A stretch of DNA of 64,000 nucleotides from Bacteroidales bacterium (GCA_028280405.1 JANQLW010000021.1:1-64000); one strand, 5' to 3'; shown: positions 1 to 8,969, counted from the stretch's first letter. A program made the numbers and translations. The notes: a model not told the origin generated them from the letters alone.

Positions 1-1383
1 ATACCCCGGATTTTGGGTTAGATTTGCATTCACATCAACTTCCGATTGTGGGATGGGATACAAGGCATCTGCCGGCTGCCAGTCTGTTTTTAATGTTCCT
101 AGCACAGCATCAATCCTACCTGTACGTTTCAAGTCCAGCCAACGGTGACCCCACTCGGTAAATAACTCTACAAATCGTTCCTGCTCTATGGCTGCCAGTA
201 GAGAAGCCTGATCGTTTGCCGTTGTGTTTTCCAGACCTGCACGATTGCGAATCACATTCAGGTCGGCTTGTGCTCCAGTAACATTTCCTTGTTGTGCCCT
301 GGCCTCTGCCCGTATCAAATATTGTTCAGCGAGTCTCAGTACCATTGAATATTCTGTAATTGGAACATCCCTGTCTACATTATTATGAATTTTGTATTTA
401 AACGGATAATAATATTCTGTACCGTCGACATCAGATGAAGAGACCCAATTCAGCAGTCGTTTGTCGTCTTCCGATTCAAAAGCCTCTAAAACTTCACCAC
501 TCAACTCCTGTCTTAATAGTGTTGTACTACCGGGAATGATAATAAAAGTCAAGCCTTCAAAGGCATTTTGAATGTCCGGTTTTAATTGCCAAATCGTTTC
601 CTTGCTGTTTCCTAAAAATACATCATTCAGATCGGGCTCAATGCCATAGACCAAATCATTATTTATGACTGTTGAGGCCAGGGATTCAGCTTTATCCCAG
701 TTTTGCAGATATAAATGTGTTCTCGCCAATAACGCGCTTGCCACATATTTATTTACACGGATTTTCTCCTGATTAGCATGACTGTAATCTTCGGGCAATA
801 AATCGATGGCTTCTTCCAAATCCAGAATAATTTGTTCATATACTTCGTCTTTTGGCATTCGCGAAGCAATACGGTTTTCCTGAGGATCTGTTGAAAGAAT
901 CAGCGGAACATCACCGTAGAGGTTCACCAGATAAAAATAGGAGAATGCCCTAATGCATTTAGCCTCTCCGGTCAATTGGGCCTTTAAGGCTTCACTAACG
1001 CCTGAAGAATTGTTTAATCCTTTTAAGGCCGCGTTTGCATAGAAAATGTATTGGTAAAACTTTTGCCAAATGGAATATACGTCACGATTATCCGTTGATA
1101 AGGAATTCGTATTAAATTCAATCCAATATAAATTATTCGTTTGAAGATAATGAAGTTCATCCGAAGAAAAGGAGGATAAATAAGAAATACTTGAACTCGC
1201 TCCACCGGCCGGGCCACTATATACTTCAGTGTACAGACCTATAATTGCCCGTTCGGCAGATTCATCACTGGAAAAAACATCTTCATTGCTTATTTCCGTT
1301 GTGGGTGAACCAACCTCTAAGAATTCTTCACAGGAACAGAATATGATTAAAGAGCTTGTTAAAAAAATCTTTCCTAAAACCAT
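1..1383 (-). CDS. SusD/RagB family outer-membrane nutrient-binding lipoprotein (3' end at window edge)
   Basis: Surface lipoprotein that would cap the SusC-like receptor encoded just upstream and bind glycan or another oligomer for import. Reading leftward, the protein has a lipoprotein signal (hydrophobic IFLTSSLIIF, then CSC) and long helical TPR-like stretches. Motifs such as AEQYLIRAEARAQ and RFVELFTEWGHRWLDLKRTG are typical of the SusD C-terminal half. The last readable residues are LTQNPGY, the usual SusD ending, so probably only the stop codon lies outside the window. I chose the ATG at 1383, which has AAAGGA about 10 bases upstream and gives a normal short signal peptide. In-frame ATGs at 1419 and 1473 would add 12 or 30 residues and cannot be excluded. 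It follows susC by about 100 bases, so the two are likely cotranscribed. Substrate unknown. Confidence 0.93.
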   Translation of the reverse strand, partial: MVLGKIFLTSSLIIFCSCEEFLEVGSPTTEISNEDVFSSDESAERAIIGLYTEVYSGPAGGASSSISYLSSFSSDELHYLQTNNLYWIEFNTNSLSTDNRDVYSIWQKFYQYIFYANAALKGLNNSSGVSEALKAQLTGEAKCIRAFSYFYLVNLYGDVPLILSTDPQENRIASRMPKDEVYEQIILDLEEAIDLLPEDYSHANQEKIRVNKYVASALLARTHLYLQNWDKAESLASTVINNDLVYGIEPDLNDVFLGNSKETIWQLKPDIQNAFEGLTFIIIPGSTTLLRQELSGEVLEAFESEDDKRLLNWVSSSDVDGTEYYYPFKYKIHNNVDRDVPITEYSMVLRLAEQYLIRAEARAQQGNVTGAQADLNVIRNRAGLENTTANDQASLLAAIEQERFVELFTEWGHRWLDLKRTGRIDAVLGTLKTDWQPADALYPIPQSEVDVNANLTQNPGY

Positions 1384-1489
1384 TGTATACTTATCCTTTC
1401 TTTTTATGAATACCCCCATGCAAGACTTAAGGATATGATGAAAGGTTTTTATATTTTTTTTCATTGTTTTCATTGTTTGAGGTTTTCAA

Positions 1490-4400
1490 TTAAAAAGTTA
1501 ACTCGATCCCGGCCGTTATAGTCCTTAGCGGAGGCAGGCTTAGAGAGGCTCCGGCTCCCGGATCCAATCCCATATAATCAGTAAACGTTAACAGGTTTTG
1601 TCCTTGAATATAAATCCTGAAATCTTTTAGGTTTAATTTTTTCAATAGAACGTTTGAGAATCTGTATGATAATGAAAGGTTGCTTAACCGGATATAAGAC
1701 TGGTCGGTTATGGCCGCATTACTATTTCCCAAAAATCTGTATGTATTGCGAAAGGTGGTATTCGTATACTTCTGTACATCAGCAAGGTCACCGGCTTCCT
1801 GCCAACGGTCAACAACCAGAGCCGGTTGATTGCTTCTTGAACCAGGCCAGCTAAAACTCCTTAAATAACTGAAGCCTTTTTGTTTTACAAACTGAAAGTG
1901 GAAATTCAGCTCAATGTTTTTGTATCGAATAGTATTTTGCAATCCTCCAAAATAGTTTTGACTTACCTCATAAAAGCTACGGTCGTGCTGATAGGATATA
2001 CGATCATCACCATTCATATCTTCAAAAGTGTATAAACCCGTTTCCGGATCAAGACCGGTAGCGGTGAAAAGACGTGAAAGAAAAAGGGATTTCCCTATTT
2101 GGTAAACATTGGAATATCCGGAATTTTCAAAATCAGGAAACGATACTAATTTATTACGGGGTATACTGAGGTTAAAGCCGGAGTTCCATTCAAAATGAGC
2201 AGATTTTATATTGATGGTATGTAACTCAAATTCCCATCCTTTATTTTCGATAATGGCCGGTAAATTAAACGCCAGAGAATGATGTCCCGTAATTACCGGT
2301 AAAGGTAAACCGACCAGTTGATCAGAAGAACGATTTCGATACCAGCTTGTTGAAAATAGTATTCTGTTATCTATAAAACCAAGCTCCAATGCCAGTTCGA
2401 GTTTTTTATTTGTTTCCCAGGAAAAATCATCGTTGGGTAGCCTGCTGGGGATCAATCCTATTTGCTCTTGATAAGTTGATGTTCCCCAGAAGACCCTATA
2501 AGTGTCAAGGTATTGGTAATCCCCAATTTGATCGTTGCCGGTAGTCCCATAGCTGCCCCTTATCTTTCCAAAACTTAAAAAAGGGAAATTTTCCTTGATA
2601 AGATTCTCATTAGAAAAAATCCAGGCTGCTCCCACAGCTCCAAAATTAGCAAAGCGTTTATCAGGCCCAAAACGGCTGGAACCGTCCCTTCTGCCTGTCA
2701 GGTTGAGGATATAGCTGTCTTTCCAATTAAAATTTAAGCGACCGAAAATGGCATTATAGCGATATTTGGAACTAGTAGGAGATATATACAGTAAATCTGC
2801 AGCCTGTGGATTCTTCAGCAGTGCATCACTGGCAAATCCAACACCTTGTATTGTTTCACCTTCATTTGTTGTTTCCTGAAAGCTAGCTCCTGCTAAAAAC
2901 TGTATGCTGCCTTTTCCGATGGTATGGCTATATTCAATTTGCGGTTCGATGATCCATGTCTTTACCCTGTTATCACCAAATAAAGATGAGGCTCTGAATC
3001 TATGTCTAATATCCGGCCTTCTAAAGGCTTTTGGCTCCAGGCTTATTTCTTCGATTTGCGTATCGGTATAGCCCAGATCTGTTTTTGCTTTTAGGTTTTT
3101 CAGAATTTCATAATTCAAGGTCAACTTCGCAATAAACGCAGTGGTTCTTCCTTCGTACTTTTTTACCTGAAGGGCAGCCAGCGGATTCGTAAAAGTATTG
3201 TTTTCCCAATTAATATCCCCGTTTTCATCATAAAGCGCAGGGGCGTTAGGTGGTAAGGTTAGCGCATCTCTTGTAAGGTCTATGCGAGGTAATATGTTTT
3301 TATCACTTGAATAATTCGAGGAAAAGCTTAATCTAAATTTATTATTGTTTGACAAATGATTCAGGTTCATAAAGCCTGTGAATCTTTTGTAATTAAAATC
3401 TCCGGGAAAAACAGTTCCTTCGGTGTAGTAGTTGCTGCTAAGCATAAATTGTGTATTCGCATTTCCACCGGAAACAGAGAGTTGTGTGTTCGTGGTAAAG
3501 GATGCCCCCCCAATGATCTCATCCTGCCAATCGGTATAGCGGTCTTGATCCCAAACCAATAGATCAGGAGCTGAATTTGCGTTTGGTGTACGACCATCAT
3601 TTTCGTATGCCTCCAAACGCATTTCCAGGTATTGCTCCGTATTTAAAAGATCCAGCCTATTTGGAACTTTCGATATTCCACTTGTATGCTTAATAGTAAA
3701 AGTTGTTTTCCCAACTTTTCCTTTCTTTGTTGTTATAAGCACTACACCATTCGAGCCTCTTGAACCGTAAATAGCCGTGGCATCCGCATCTTTTAAGATT
3801 TCAATACTTTCGATAATAGACGGGTCTATACTATTCAGTGGATTTACGTTATTTTCTAAAATACCACTTAATTGCCCTGCAATACTATTTGAAGGATAAG
3901 GCACCCCATCAATAATATAGAGCGGAGAGTTTGCACCAATTTCTCTTCTTATACTATTAATGCCCCGTATTTGAATATCAAAGCCTCCGCCTGGCAGACC
4001 TGTTTTTTGCACAATACTAACACCGGTCATTCTACCTTGAATGGCCTGTAAAGGATTTGCAACGGGTTGTTGTTCTATTTCTTTGGCTGCTACTCTGGAG
4101 ATATTTCCGGTCTTTGTTTTCTCAGTCACCGTATAATATCCTGCATTAATAGTTACCTCCTCCAACTCAGTGGCGGCTTGTTCAAGGCTCACATTAATCG
4201 TAGTTTTGTTGCCCACTTTAATTTCCTGTTTGGCATAACCCACATAAGAAAATACCAATACTGTTTTTGAATCAGGAACTGTAATAGAATACTCTCCATC
4301 TATATTCGTGGTTATACCTTTAAATGTTCCTTTTATCATTACGGTGGCATTGGGCAAGGGTTTGCCTTCGGCGTCGGTTACTTTTCCGGTAATCACAATA

Positions 4401-4777
4401 TCCTCTTCTTTTTGTTCGATCACGATGATATTTTCGATGATTGAATAATTTAAAGGCTGGTTTTTCATACATATATCTAATACATCCTCAAGCGAAGCAT
4501 TAGATACGTTTATATCTACTTTTTTTGCTTGTTTGATCAGCCGTTCGTTGTAGAAAAACTGGTATTCGCTTTGTTTTTCGATTTCACTTAATAGTGTTTC
4601 CAGCCTGGCATTTTTCTGTGAAAGTGTTATTCCCTGGGAATACACTCCGGCCGCCATGCTAAAGTGGCAACATACAATCAATAAAAAGGCGGTTATTTTC
4701 ATGACTCTGATTGTTTGGGTCAATACTCCCTTCTGCCTTAGGCAAAAGGCCTTTTTTTGTGTAAAAAATAAATCCAT
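1490..4777 (-). CDS. SusC/RagA family TonB-dependent outer-membrane receptor with STN domain
   Basis: Outer-membrane beta-barrel importer of 1095 residues, powered through TonB. In order: signal peptide with a long charged N-region (hydrophobic core ITAFLLIVCCHFSMAAGVYS); an STN (secretin/TonB short N-terminal) domain at about 55-125; a carboxypeptidase-regulatory-like beta domain at about 130-210 (GKVTDAEGKPLPNATVMIKG); a TonB plug at about 225-350, with QIRGINS, SPLYIIDGVPY and IYGSRGSNGVVLITTKKGK; and the barrel ending in an aromatic residue (GIELTF). The STN domain is the hallmark of receptors that signal through FecR to an ECF sigma factor, and a fecR gene lies directly upstream at 5030. 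With the SusD gene behind it this is a complete receptor pair. No carbohydrate-active enzyme is visible nearby, so the substrate is open. Confidence 0.97.
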   Translation of the reverse strand: MDLFFTQKKAFCLRQKGVLTQTIRVMKITAFLLIVCCHFSMAAGVYSQGITLSQKNARLETLLSEIEKQSEYQFFYNERLIKQAKKVDINVSNASLEDVLDICMKNQPLNYSIIENIIVIEQKEEDIVITGKVTDAEGKPLPNATVMIKGTFKGITTNIDGEYSITVPDSKTVLVFSYVGYAKQEIKVGNKTTINVSLEQAATELEEVTINAGYYTVTEKTKTGNISRVAAKEIEQQPVANPLQAIQGRMTGVSIVQKTGLPGGGFDIQIRGINSIRREIGANSPLYIIDGVPYPSNSIAGQLSGILENNVNPLNSIDPSIIESIEILKDADATAIYGSRGSNGVVLITTKKGKVGKTTFTIKHTSGISKVPNRLDLLNTEQYLEMRLEAYENDGRTPNANSAPDLLVWDQDRYTDWQDEIIGGASFTTNTQLSVSGGNANTQFMLSSNYYTEGTVFPGDFNYKRFTGFMNLNHLSNNNKFRLSFSSNYSSDKNILPRIDLTRDALTLPPNAPALYDENGDINWENNTFTNPLAALQVKKYEGRTTAFIAKLTLNYEILKNLKAKTDLGYTDTQIEEISLEPKAFRRPDIRHRFRASSLFGDNRVKTWIIEPQIEYSHTIGKGSIQFLAGASFQETTNEGETIQGVGFASDALLKNPQAADLLYISPTSSKYRYNAIFGRLNFNWKDSYILNLTGRRDGSSRFGPDKRFANFGAVGAAWIFSNENLIKENFPFLSFGKIRGSYGTTGNDQIGDYQYLDTYRVFWGTSTYQEQIGLIPSRLPNDDFSWETNKKLELALELGFIDNRILFSTSWYRNRSSDQLVGLPLPVITGHHSLAFNLPAIIENKGWEFELHTINIKSAHFEWNSGFNLSIPRNKLVSFPDFENSGYSNVYQIGKSLFLSRLFTATGLDPETGLYTFEDMNGDDRISYQHDRSFYEVSQNYFGGLQNTIRYKNIELNFHFQFVKQKGFSYLRSFSWPGSRSNQPALVVDRWQEAGDLADVQKYTNTTFRNTYRFLGNSNAAITDQSYIRLSNLSLSYRFSNVLLKKLNLKDFRIYIQGQNLLTFTDYMGLDPGAGASLSLPPLRTITAGIELTF

Positions 4778-5004
4778 ATATTTGTAAAGTTTTGGTGATA
4801 CAATAAAATAATTTGCTCAAAATTGTGTTATGTTAGCCGAAATATTGGCCGGGTTCCGTCTCCAGCGGAAGCCGGTTTTTTTCTGCTGAATCCGCCGATT
4901 GGCAGAAAAACAGATTTTTTCCGGTTATCATTTATTTTCTATTGGTATCAAGTGTCAGGTATCATCATTGGTCGTTTTTATGTGTTTATTAGTTGTTAAT
5001 TTTC

Positions 5005-5024
5005 ATCCCGATAGCTATCGGGAT
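5005..5024 (-). terminator. Perfect 20-bp palindrome after fecR
   Basis: ATCCCGATAGCTATCGGGAT is a perfect palindrome 6 bases beyond the fecR stop codon. On the minus strand it is followed by GAAAATTAAC rather than a clear T-run, so it may be a weak terminator, an mRNA 3'-end stabiliser or a dispersed repeat. The CCCGA/TCGGG core recurs at 12991-13004, in the larger hairpin before pgi. Confidence 0.45.
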
Positions 5025-5029
5025 CGGGA

Positions 5030-6277
5030 TCACTGTATTACCCGTATCTTTCTTCCCTCAATAGCAAAGTGTACTTCGCTCTTTTCCAGAACCTTCAATA
5101 ATTGTGATAAATTCACAGACCGGGATATTTTACCGCTGAAGGTATCGGCTATTGGGGGATCTGCGTAAATCACTTCAATATCATACCAACGTGCTACCTG
5201 GCGCATAATGGCTTTAATGTCCACACTTTTAAAGATGAAAAAACCATCTTTCCAGGCAGTGGCTTCTCCGTCGTCTTCTAAGATCTTAAGTTCATTGTTT
5301 TTGGTTAACTGTGCTTGTTGCCCCGGCTTCAAGATGACGGAGGGACGGGGTGACGAAGAGACTAAGGGACCGGGTAAAGAAACTTCCACACTTCCTTCCA
5401 ATAATGTGGTTTTAATGAAGTTTTCGTTGTCATAGGCATTTATGTTGAAGTGTGTTCCCAGTACACTGACTTCAGCCTTATTATTTATGTTGACGATAAA
5501 GGGTTTTCCCGGATTCTTAGCGACTTCAAAGTAAGCCTCTCCTGTGATGTCCACACGGCGTTCTTTTGATCTGAACGCAGCAGGGAAACTAATGGATGAA
5601 GCAGCATTGAGCCAGACTTTTGTACCATCCGGCAAGTTTAATTGATGCTGGCCCCCACGGGGTGTTGTTAATGTGTTAATTTGTGAAGATTTGAAAATTA
5701 TGGAATCACGCTCAGGGTGGATGGCTTTAGCCAATGAATCACTATATAGCAATTGACCATTATCCAATTTAATAATTTTTGTATTGCCTTGTTGGGCAAA
5801 CTTTCCGGATTGAACATTATCAAGAATAATTTCACGGCCATCTGCTAGTGTAAGGGTTGCTTTATTGCTTCCTGGTGAAACATCGTTCTTGTAACGTATG
5901 GAAACATCAGCAATTTCTGTAATTGATGATTCCGTATCCCGACTTAGGAACCAGTAAACTGCAAAGGATAAACTAAGCCCAACAAATACTGCTGCCGCAA
6001 TTTTTGTCCATACATGGAATTTCCGCCGGGTTTTAAATGGGATGCTTCCTCTTTCATCCCCGCCCATGATCTTCTTGAGCATGCGGTCCCATCTATCCTG
6101 ATCGTATGCTTCCGTTGGAGTGGCTGATTCAAGCATTTCTTTCAAATAGGCTGTCAGTTCATGATCACCTGATTTCCTGATCCAGGTAAACAGTTCAGCT
6201 CTTTCTTCCGGTGAAGCATCTCCGGAAGCATAACGTTGAAGTAAAAATCTGGCCCGATCGGTATTTTTATTTTTCAT
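5030..6277 (-). CDS. FecR family anti-sigma factor (transmembrane signal relay)
   Basis: Inner-membrane regulator of 415 residues that would carry the receptor's signal to an ECF sigma factor. Residues 1-90 are the cytoplasmic sigma-binding part (LQRYASGDASPEERAELFTWI). One transmembrane helix spans about 92-111 (IAAAVFVGLSLSFAVYWF). The periplasmic FecR domain follows, with TPRGGQHQLNLPDGTKVWLN and GEAYFEVAKNPGKPF, and then a C-terminal DUF4974-type domain (IMRQVARWYDIEVIY, SVNLSQLLKVLEKS). Length and layout are normal for Bacteroidota. It precedes susC by about 250 bases on the same strand. Unusually, its expected sigma partner is not directly upstream in the same direction: an AlbA_2 gene intervenes and the sigma gene at 8376 is divergent. 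Confidence 0.95.
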   Translation of the reverse strand: MKNKNTDRARFLLQRYASGDASPEERAELFTWIRKSGDHELTAYLKEMLESATPTEAYDQDRWDRMLKKIMGGDERGSIPFKTRRKFHVWTKIAAAVFVGLSLSFAVYWFLSRDTESSITEIADVSIRYKNDVSPGSNKATLTLADGREIILDNVQSGKFAQQGNTKIIKLDNGQLLYSDSLAKAIHPERDSIIFKSSQINTLTTPRGGQHQLNLPDGTKVWLNAASSISFPAAFRSKERRVDITGEAYFEVAKNPGKPFIVNINNKAEVSVLGTHFNINAYDNENFIKTTLLEGSVEVSLPGPLVSSSPRPSVILKPGQQAQLTKNNELKILEDDGEATAWKDGFFIFKSVDIKAIMRQVARWYDIEVIYADPPIADTFSGKISRSVNLSQLLKVLEKSEVHFAIEGRKIRVIQ

Positions 6278-6519
6278 TGTTTATTAAGTTTATCCCTTAT
6301 AAGAGGGCAAGGATTTTGAATTATGTGCTATACATATATAGGACTTACCCAAATAGGTGAATGGACTATTGAAGCGAGAAAATATTTTTGTTTTTATGTG
6401 TAATGGGGTGTTTGTTAATGAATAAAAGTATAAGGTTGAGTGTGTTTATGGATTGTGCCGCCGGCCAGAGGTGGCTATCTAGAAAGTCTTTGCAAATCTT
6501 AGCACATAACTTTGCGGTT

Positions 6520-6554
6520 CTTTGCGTAATAACCTAAGTGATTGTTACGCAAAG
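6520..6554. repeat. Inverted repeat of the GCAAAG type
   Basis: Arms CTTTGCGTAA (6520-6529) and TTACGCAAAG (6545-6554) are perfectly complementary with a 15-base spacer. They sit inside a run of related words (TTTGCGG, CGCAAAG, AACGCAACGCAGAG) from about 6508 to 6593. Low-complexity blocks of this kind occur between genes in many Bacteroidota. Function unknown. Confidence 0.6.
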
Positions 6555-6608
6555 CTTCGCAGAGAAAACGCAACGCAGAGCGTAAAACAAAAAATTTTAT
6601 TCATTTCT

Positions 6609-6737
6609 TTACTTTTTGGACAACCTCCTCGTTAAACAAACCTTGGGGGCACCATCCTTTTTTCTGCAAATCACTACCAAATGTTTAATAATCTTCAAGT
6701 TATTTGTGATTTTAGGATGGCGTCCCGATTTACCCAT
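6609..6737 (-). CDS. Possible 42-residue basic peptide (uncertain)
   Basis: An open frame begins with ATG at 6737 (MGKSGRHPKITNNLKIIKHL...) and ends with TAA at 6609. About a third of the residues are Lys, Arg or His, with two cysteines (VVICRKK, PKVCLTRR). I recognise no family. The frame coincides with a nested inverted repeat, so it may be a chance frame in a structured repeat rather than a gene. It lies between fecR and the AlbA_2 gene on the same strand and has no clear ribosome binding site. Confidence 0.15.
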   Translation of the reverse strand: MGKSGRHPKITNNLKIIKHLVVICRKKDGAPKVCLTRRLSKK

Positions 6738-6768
6738 ATCCACTAATTTTTAATTCATAATAAATACA

Positions 6769-6812
6769 CTTTACGCAATTCTTACGCAATCTTTACGCAA
6801 TCTTTACGCAAT
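6769..6812. repeat. Four tandem 11-bp repeats overlapping a stop codon
   Basis: Units CTTTACGCAAT at 6769-6779, 6791-6801 and 6802-6812, plus a variant TCTTACGCAAT at 6780-6790, lie head to tail. The last unit runs into the stop codon of the AlbA_2 gene at 6812. The core TTACGCAA matches the arm of the inverted repeat at 6545-6552, so both probably belong to one repeat family that marks the downstream edge of this gene. Confidence 0.75.
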
Positions 6813-8131
6813 TATTTTAATTCATAATAAGCTCCGGCTCCTTTAGTTCCCGAGAATTTTAGTATTTCTAATTTGACTAAATATTTTAGGTCTAAAGTTG
6901 CAGTCTCTCTAGATATCTTATTAAGTTTTTGATAATCCTTATTTGTTATTCTTCCATTTTTCTTTACAAATTCAATTGCTTTTACTTGCCTACTGTTAAG
7001 TTCTTTACTATCAGATGTATTAGTTGAGTAAGCATTTTTTAATATTGTAACACTAATGCCTCCATACGCTGTTTCTATTAATGGTTCGGGTAGTCCTGCT
7101 TTTGTACATTCATTAATAATTTTTTGCATTCCCCGGCCCCAAGCCTCAATCAATCCTCCTTTAAAGAAAACTCCTGCAAGTATCGGATTAGGAGGACGAG
7201 ATGAGTGTTTCGTTTTTAAATCTTCAATACTTAAACCTTCCGGTAAAGTACCTTCATTCCAGACGATCAGTTTATCATCGTAAACACTTATTTGTATGGG
7301 AGCTCCCATATAATTACGGTGAACAATTGCATTGAGTATTGTTTCGCGGATTGCTTCATATGGATATTCCCATCCTTCAATACGGTATAAGCCTTTATAA
7401 GAGATCGGAGAAACTAAAAATTTTTTATCAAGCATATCAAGAGTTTTATTGGCTAGCTGAAAGGCATTCCCTTCTACTACTTCCTGAAATTTTAGATCAT
7501 CATCTGATTTTCCGAACCGACCAATTTTTACGAAAGCATTAACGAAAAAACGACAGGGGTTTTTACCAAAAAGTAAAACAGCAGAACGTTTTAGTTGCTT
7601 GATTTCGAGTAATAATAGATTGTTCAGAATTTGTTCAATATCATCTTCATTTTCGATAAAAGGTAAACGTTTGCTAGTTGTTGCTCCTTTCTTAAATGCT
7701 TCAATCGCAATTATATCAATATCGGAAATAGCTGCTCTTTCCTCTATTACATCATCCCATGTTTTACCAGCTTTTTTTAAAAGGAATTCATTAAGCGAAT
7801 TTCCTTTAAGTTCTTGCTTTGTACTTCCACTCCGGTAATGGTATTTCCCTTGATATGAGATGGGGACATTATAAGGCTTTATGTCAATTTCAATAAAGTG
7901 TTTACTTTTAAGTTTTTTTAAATCTACATCACATATGATTCCTAAATGTGTTTGGATTTTATTAGGAATATTGTCCATTAAGCGTTTATAATTATCAATT
8001 CCTACAACTTTACCATCGTCGTTTTTACCAATAATTATTTTACCGCCTTGTGCATTAGCAAATCCACATATCCATTTTAAGTATTCATCTCTCCAAGATG
8101 TTTTGTATTCAGTATTTTGAGATTCTGTCAT
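6812..8131 (-). CDS. Schlafen-type AlbA_2 domain protein with C-terminal GHKL-like domain and winged helix
   Basis: Putative regulator or nucleic-acid-binding protein of 439 residues. The N-terminus is an AlbA_2 (Schlafen) domain: EYKTSWRDEYLKWICGFANA and GGKIIIGKNDDGKVVGI. The centre matches the HATPase_c_4 domain often misnamed RecG-like: YPYEAIRETILNAIVHRNY (N-box-like), IVWNEGTLPEGL and EAWGRGMQKIINE. The last 70 residues look like a winged helix (NGRITNKDYQKLNKISRETATLDLKYLV). Such genes are patchily distributed and often found in accessory DNA. Function in this family is not established; DNA binding and regulation is an inference. It sits between fecR and the ECF sigma gene, flanked by repeats downstream, which suggests insertion. 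The start at 8131 opens directly into the AlbA_2 fold. Confidence 0.88.
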   Translation of the reverse strand: MTESQNTEYKTSWRDEYLKWICGFANAQGGKIIIGKNDDGKVVGIDNYKRLMDNIPNKIQTHLGIICDVDLKKLKSKHFIEIDIKPYNVPISYQGKYHYRSGSTKQELKGNSLNEFLLKKAGKTWDDVIEERAAISDIDIIAIEAFKKGATTSKRLPFIENEDDIEQILNNLLLLEIKQLKRSAVLLFGKNPCRFFVNAFVKIGRFGKSDDDLKFQEVVEGNAFQLANKTLDMLDKKFLVSPISYKGLYRIEGWEYPYEAIRETILNAIVHRNYMGAPIQISVYDDKLIVWNEGTLPEGLSIEDLKTKHSSRPPNPILAGVFFKGGLIEAWGRGMQKIINECTKAGLPEPLIETAYGGISVTILKNAYSTNTSDSKELNSRQVKAIEFVKKNGRITNKDYQKLNKISRETATLDLKYLVKLEILKFSGTKGAGAYYELK

Positions 8132-8135
8132 ATAC

Positions 8136-8351
8136 TCACTTTAATTCATCAGATTGAACAACAAACAATCTGCATAAGCGTGTTTTCTCAATCTGATCTG
8201 TTTTAATATTAATACCAAAACCTTGAATTTGTCCCATTTTTTTAATTGAGTTTGTATTGCAGTATTTCAGAAAGTGAAAACAATCAACCTTATTCAGGCG
8301 TATTGAAACCAATAATCCGATTCTAAAAAAATTAATTACTTTTATCCTCAA
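8136..8351 (-). CDS. Hypothetical protein, 71 residues (uncertain)
   Basis: Small open frame ending 4 bases before the AlbA_2 start, on the same strand, so it could be a coupled upstream partner. It has no recognisable domain. The N-terminus is mildly hydrophobic (INFFRIGLLVSI) and the rest is mixed, with three cysteines and a basic middle (FLKYCNTNSIKKMGQIQGFG). Against it: the frame fills nearly all the space between two divergent genes, leaving 24 bases for the sigma-factor promoter on the other strand. It may instead be a chance frame across a divergent promoter, or the remnant of a longer gene. Confidence 0.3.
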   Translation of the reverse strand: MRIKVINFFRIGLLVSIRLNKVDCFHFLKYCNTNSIKKMGQIQGFGINIKTDQIEKTRLCRLFVVQSDELK

Positions 8352-8375
8352 GATGTATTCCGTATTAATGCACAG

Positions 8376-8969
8376 ATGAACAGGCTTGAGAATGAAAAAG
8401 AACTATTTGCCTTGATTGCCCGGAGTGATGAAACTGCTTTTACCAAGGTCTTTCATCATTATAACCGGCGATTGTATCCGTTTGTACTGAAGATGCTTAA
8501 ATCGGAATCCCTGGCTGAAGAAATCATACAAAGTATTTTTATCAGGCTTTGGCACAATCGTCATCGCTTAGATCAGGTGGAAGACCCCCGGGCTTATATT
8601 TTTACGATGGCTGCCAACAAGACACGAGACCAGTTGAAAAAGCTTGCCAATGAAAACCGGTTACTAAAGGAAGTAGAACAACAGGTATCCGGAATGATAA
8701 GTAATGAAACGGAAGAGATGATCTTTCTTAAAGAAAGTGAAGCTTTACTTGCCAAGGCTGTGGAAAAACTTCCTGCCCAACGACAAAAAATTTACAGGCT
8801 TAGCCGGGAGGAAGGGAAAAGCTATGATGAAATTGCTAAAGAACTGAATATTTCCGTAAACACGGTCAGGAACCAACTTGTTGAAGCGCTGCGTTATATT
8901 CGTAAGGCCATGCAAAATGCAACAGGCTTTCTTACTGCTTTCATTACTCTTTTCGATAATTCAGCTTAG
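8376..8969 (+). CDS. RNA polymerase ECF-type sigma-70 factor (Bacteroidota FecI-like)
   Basis: Sigma factor of 197 residues that would direct RNA polymerase to the receptor genes when released by FecR. Region 2 is visible at about 14-80 (FTKVFHHYNRRLYPFVLKML, SLAEEIIQSIFIRLWHNR, DPRAYIFTMAANKTRDQL). Region 4 lies at about 125-180 (LPAQRQKIYRLSREEGKSYDEIAKELNISVNTVRNQL), with a helix-turn-helix in the second half. Length fits the Bacteroidales-type ECF family. The usual order is sigma, fecR, susC, susD on one strand. Here the sigma gene points away from fecR and is separated from it by about 2.1 kb. It is still the most likely partner of FecR at 5030, but that is inferred from proximity. Confidence 0.93.
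   Translation: MNRLENEKELFALIARSDETAFTKVFHHYNRRLYPFVLKMLKSESLAEEIIQSIFIRLWHNRHRLDQVEDPRAYIFTMAANKTRDQLKKLANENRLLKEVEQQVSGMISNETEEMIFLKESEALLAKAVEKLPAQRQKIYRLSREEGKSYDEIAKELNISVNTVRNQLVEALRYIRKAMQNATGFLTAFITLFDNSA

Larger units (their letters stand above)
6278..6811. other. Repeat-rich intergenic region between fecR and the AlbA_2 gene
   Basis: This 534-base gap holds four kinds of structure. Next to the fecR start is an imperfect palindrome around 6293-6307 (CCCTTATAAGAGGG). At 6520-6554 are inverted CTTTGCGTAA/TTACGCAAAG arms inside a stretch of GCAAAG-type repeats. A 42-codon minus-strand ORF lies at 6609-6737 and contains a nested inverted repeat (CCATCCT 6652-6658 with AGGATGG 6714-6720; AAATCAC 6668-6674 with GTGATTT 6706-6712). 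Tandem 11-base repeats close the region at 6769-6812. The fecR promoter must lie here, but I could not assign -33/-7 boxes with confidence. Confidence 0.7.
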
